This document shows, piece after piece, positions 63,934 through 64,000 of a stretch of DNA of 64,000 nucleotides (position 1 is the stretch's first letter; each line of letters starts with the position of its first letter). A model generated the notes under the pieces. That model made no database searches and had not been told where the DNA came from. It was given only the letters and a program-made list of their open reading frames with translations. The stretch comes from Planctomyces sp. SH-PL14 (GTDB lineage: Bacteria; Planctomycetota; Planctomycetia; Planctomycetales; Planctomycetaceae), in the NCBI RefSeq assembly GCF_001610835.1, contig NZ_CP011270.1, positions 7,768,001 through 7,832,000 of the forward strand, in the 5' to 3' direction. The position numbers were made by a program, and so were the translations under genes.

Positions 63934-64000
63934 TTGTCGACGTTCGTGCACAGCCTGATGATCGGAGTGATGCTGCTTCACAGCGTCGTCGGTTGCTGCT
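63934..64000 (+). CDS. start of a lipoprotein gene, truncated by window end
   Basis: TTG at 63934 with AGGGAG 6 nt upstream opens a frame of 22 codons to the window edge: a short polar start, hydrophobic core LMIGVMLLHSVVG, then CC. This is a lipoprotein-type signal (lipobox VVGC). Position after a Cys/His-rich protein and an efflux channel suggests another accessory of a metal-efflux cluster. Confidence 0.6.
   Translation, partial: MSTFVHSLMIGVMLLHSVVGCC

Overview
The window looks like a high-GC chromosomal segment of a member of the Planctomycetota. The evidence is gene content: two large secreted proteins with DUF1549 and DUF1553 domains, DUF1501 and DUF1552 Tat-exported proteins, a 1390-residue PVC-type membrane-bound dehydrogenase/cytochrome/ThuA fusion, a lipoprotein-type RND efflux set, and many predicted lipoproteins. 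The one tRNA gene (Phe, GAA) does not encode CCA. I see no phage, IS transposase, CRISPR array or rRNA. Initiation at TTG or GTG with good Shine-Dalgarno sequences is fairly common.

Layout. 1-10.3 kb: 3' part of a DUF1549/DUF1553 protein, a degenerate alpha/beta-hydrolase, a lipoprotein N-acetylmuramoyl-L-alanine amidase, a large membrane protein, and a divergent DUF1501 / DUF1549-DUF1553 pair. 10.4-18.9 kb: an unrecognised lower-GC secreted protein, an L-fuconate dehydratase-like enzyme, a patatin-like phospholipase with a mid-protein membrane segment, VOC and GNAT proteins, and a GH43 glycosidase translationally coupled to an alpha/beta-hydrolase. 19.2-26.3 kb: a tripartite RND efflux set (adaptor, permease, outer-membrane factor) with strong RNA hairpins before the permease and outer-membrane genes. 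26.3-31.6 kb: a His-rich lipoprotein and the giant dehydrogenase-like protein. 31.7-35.9 kb: a small regulated module in which a PEP-hydrolase-like TIM-barrel protein and a Tm-1-like ATP-binding protein are transcribed away from a sigma-54 activator whose own sensor domain is a second copy of the same TIM barrel.

36-49.5 kb: DUF1552 protein, DUF454 membrane protein, PPC-domain protein, metallophosphoesterase, MiaB with a His/Cys-rich insertion, a GT4 glycosyltransferase, an M24 peptidase, an 87-residue membrane protein behind a consensus sigma-54 promoter, ArgJ, and an SGNH hydrolase. 49.9-57.3 kb: a 1000-residue SUKH/ankyrin protein, small uncharacterised proteins, an esterase and a lipoprotein. 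57.4-61.1 kb: tRNA-Phe, an isochorismatase-like hydrolase, a PL10-like pectate lyase and a DEAD-box helicase. 61.4 kb to the end: a Cys/His-rich exported protein, an outer-membrane efflux lipoprotein and the first 22 codons of another probable lipoprotein, apparently the start of a metal-efflux cluster that continues outside the window.

The most striking feature not explained by genes is a dispersed intergenic repeat of about 280-325 bp with imperfect inverted ends. It has five near-complete copies and one remnant, and nearly every copy lies just after a stop codon. I also find two hairpin elements built from CACARAGG-like units. All functional calls rest on reading motifs and context by eye; no database search was run.
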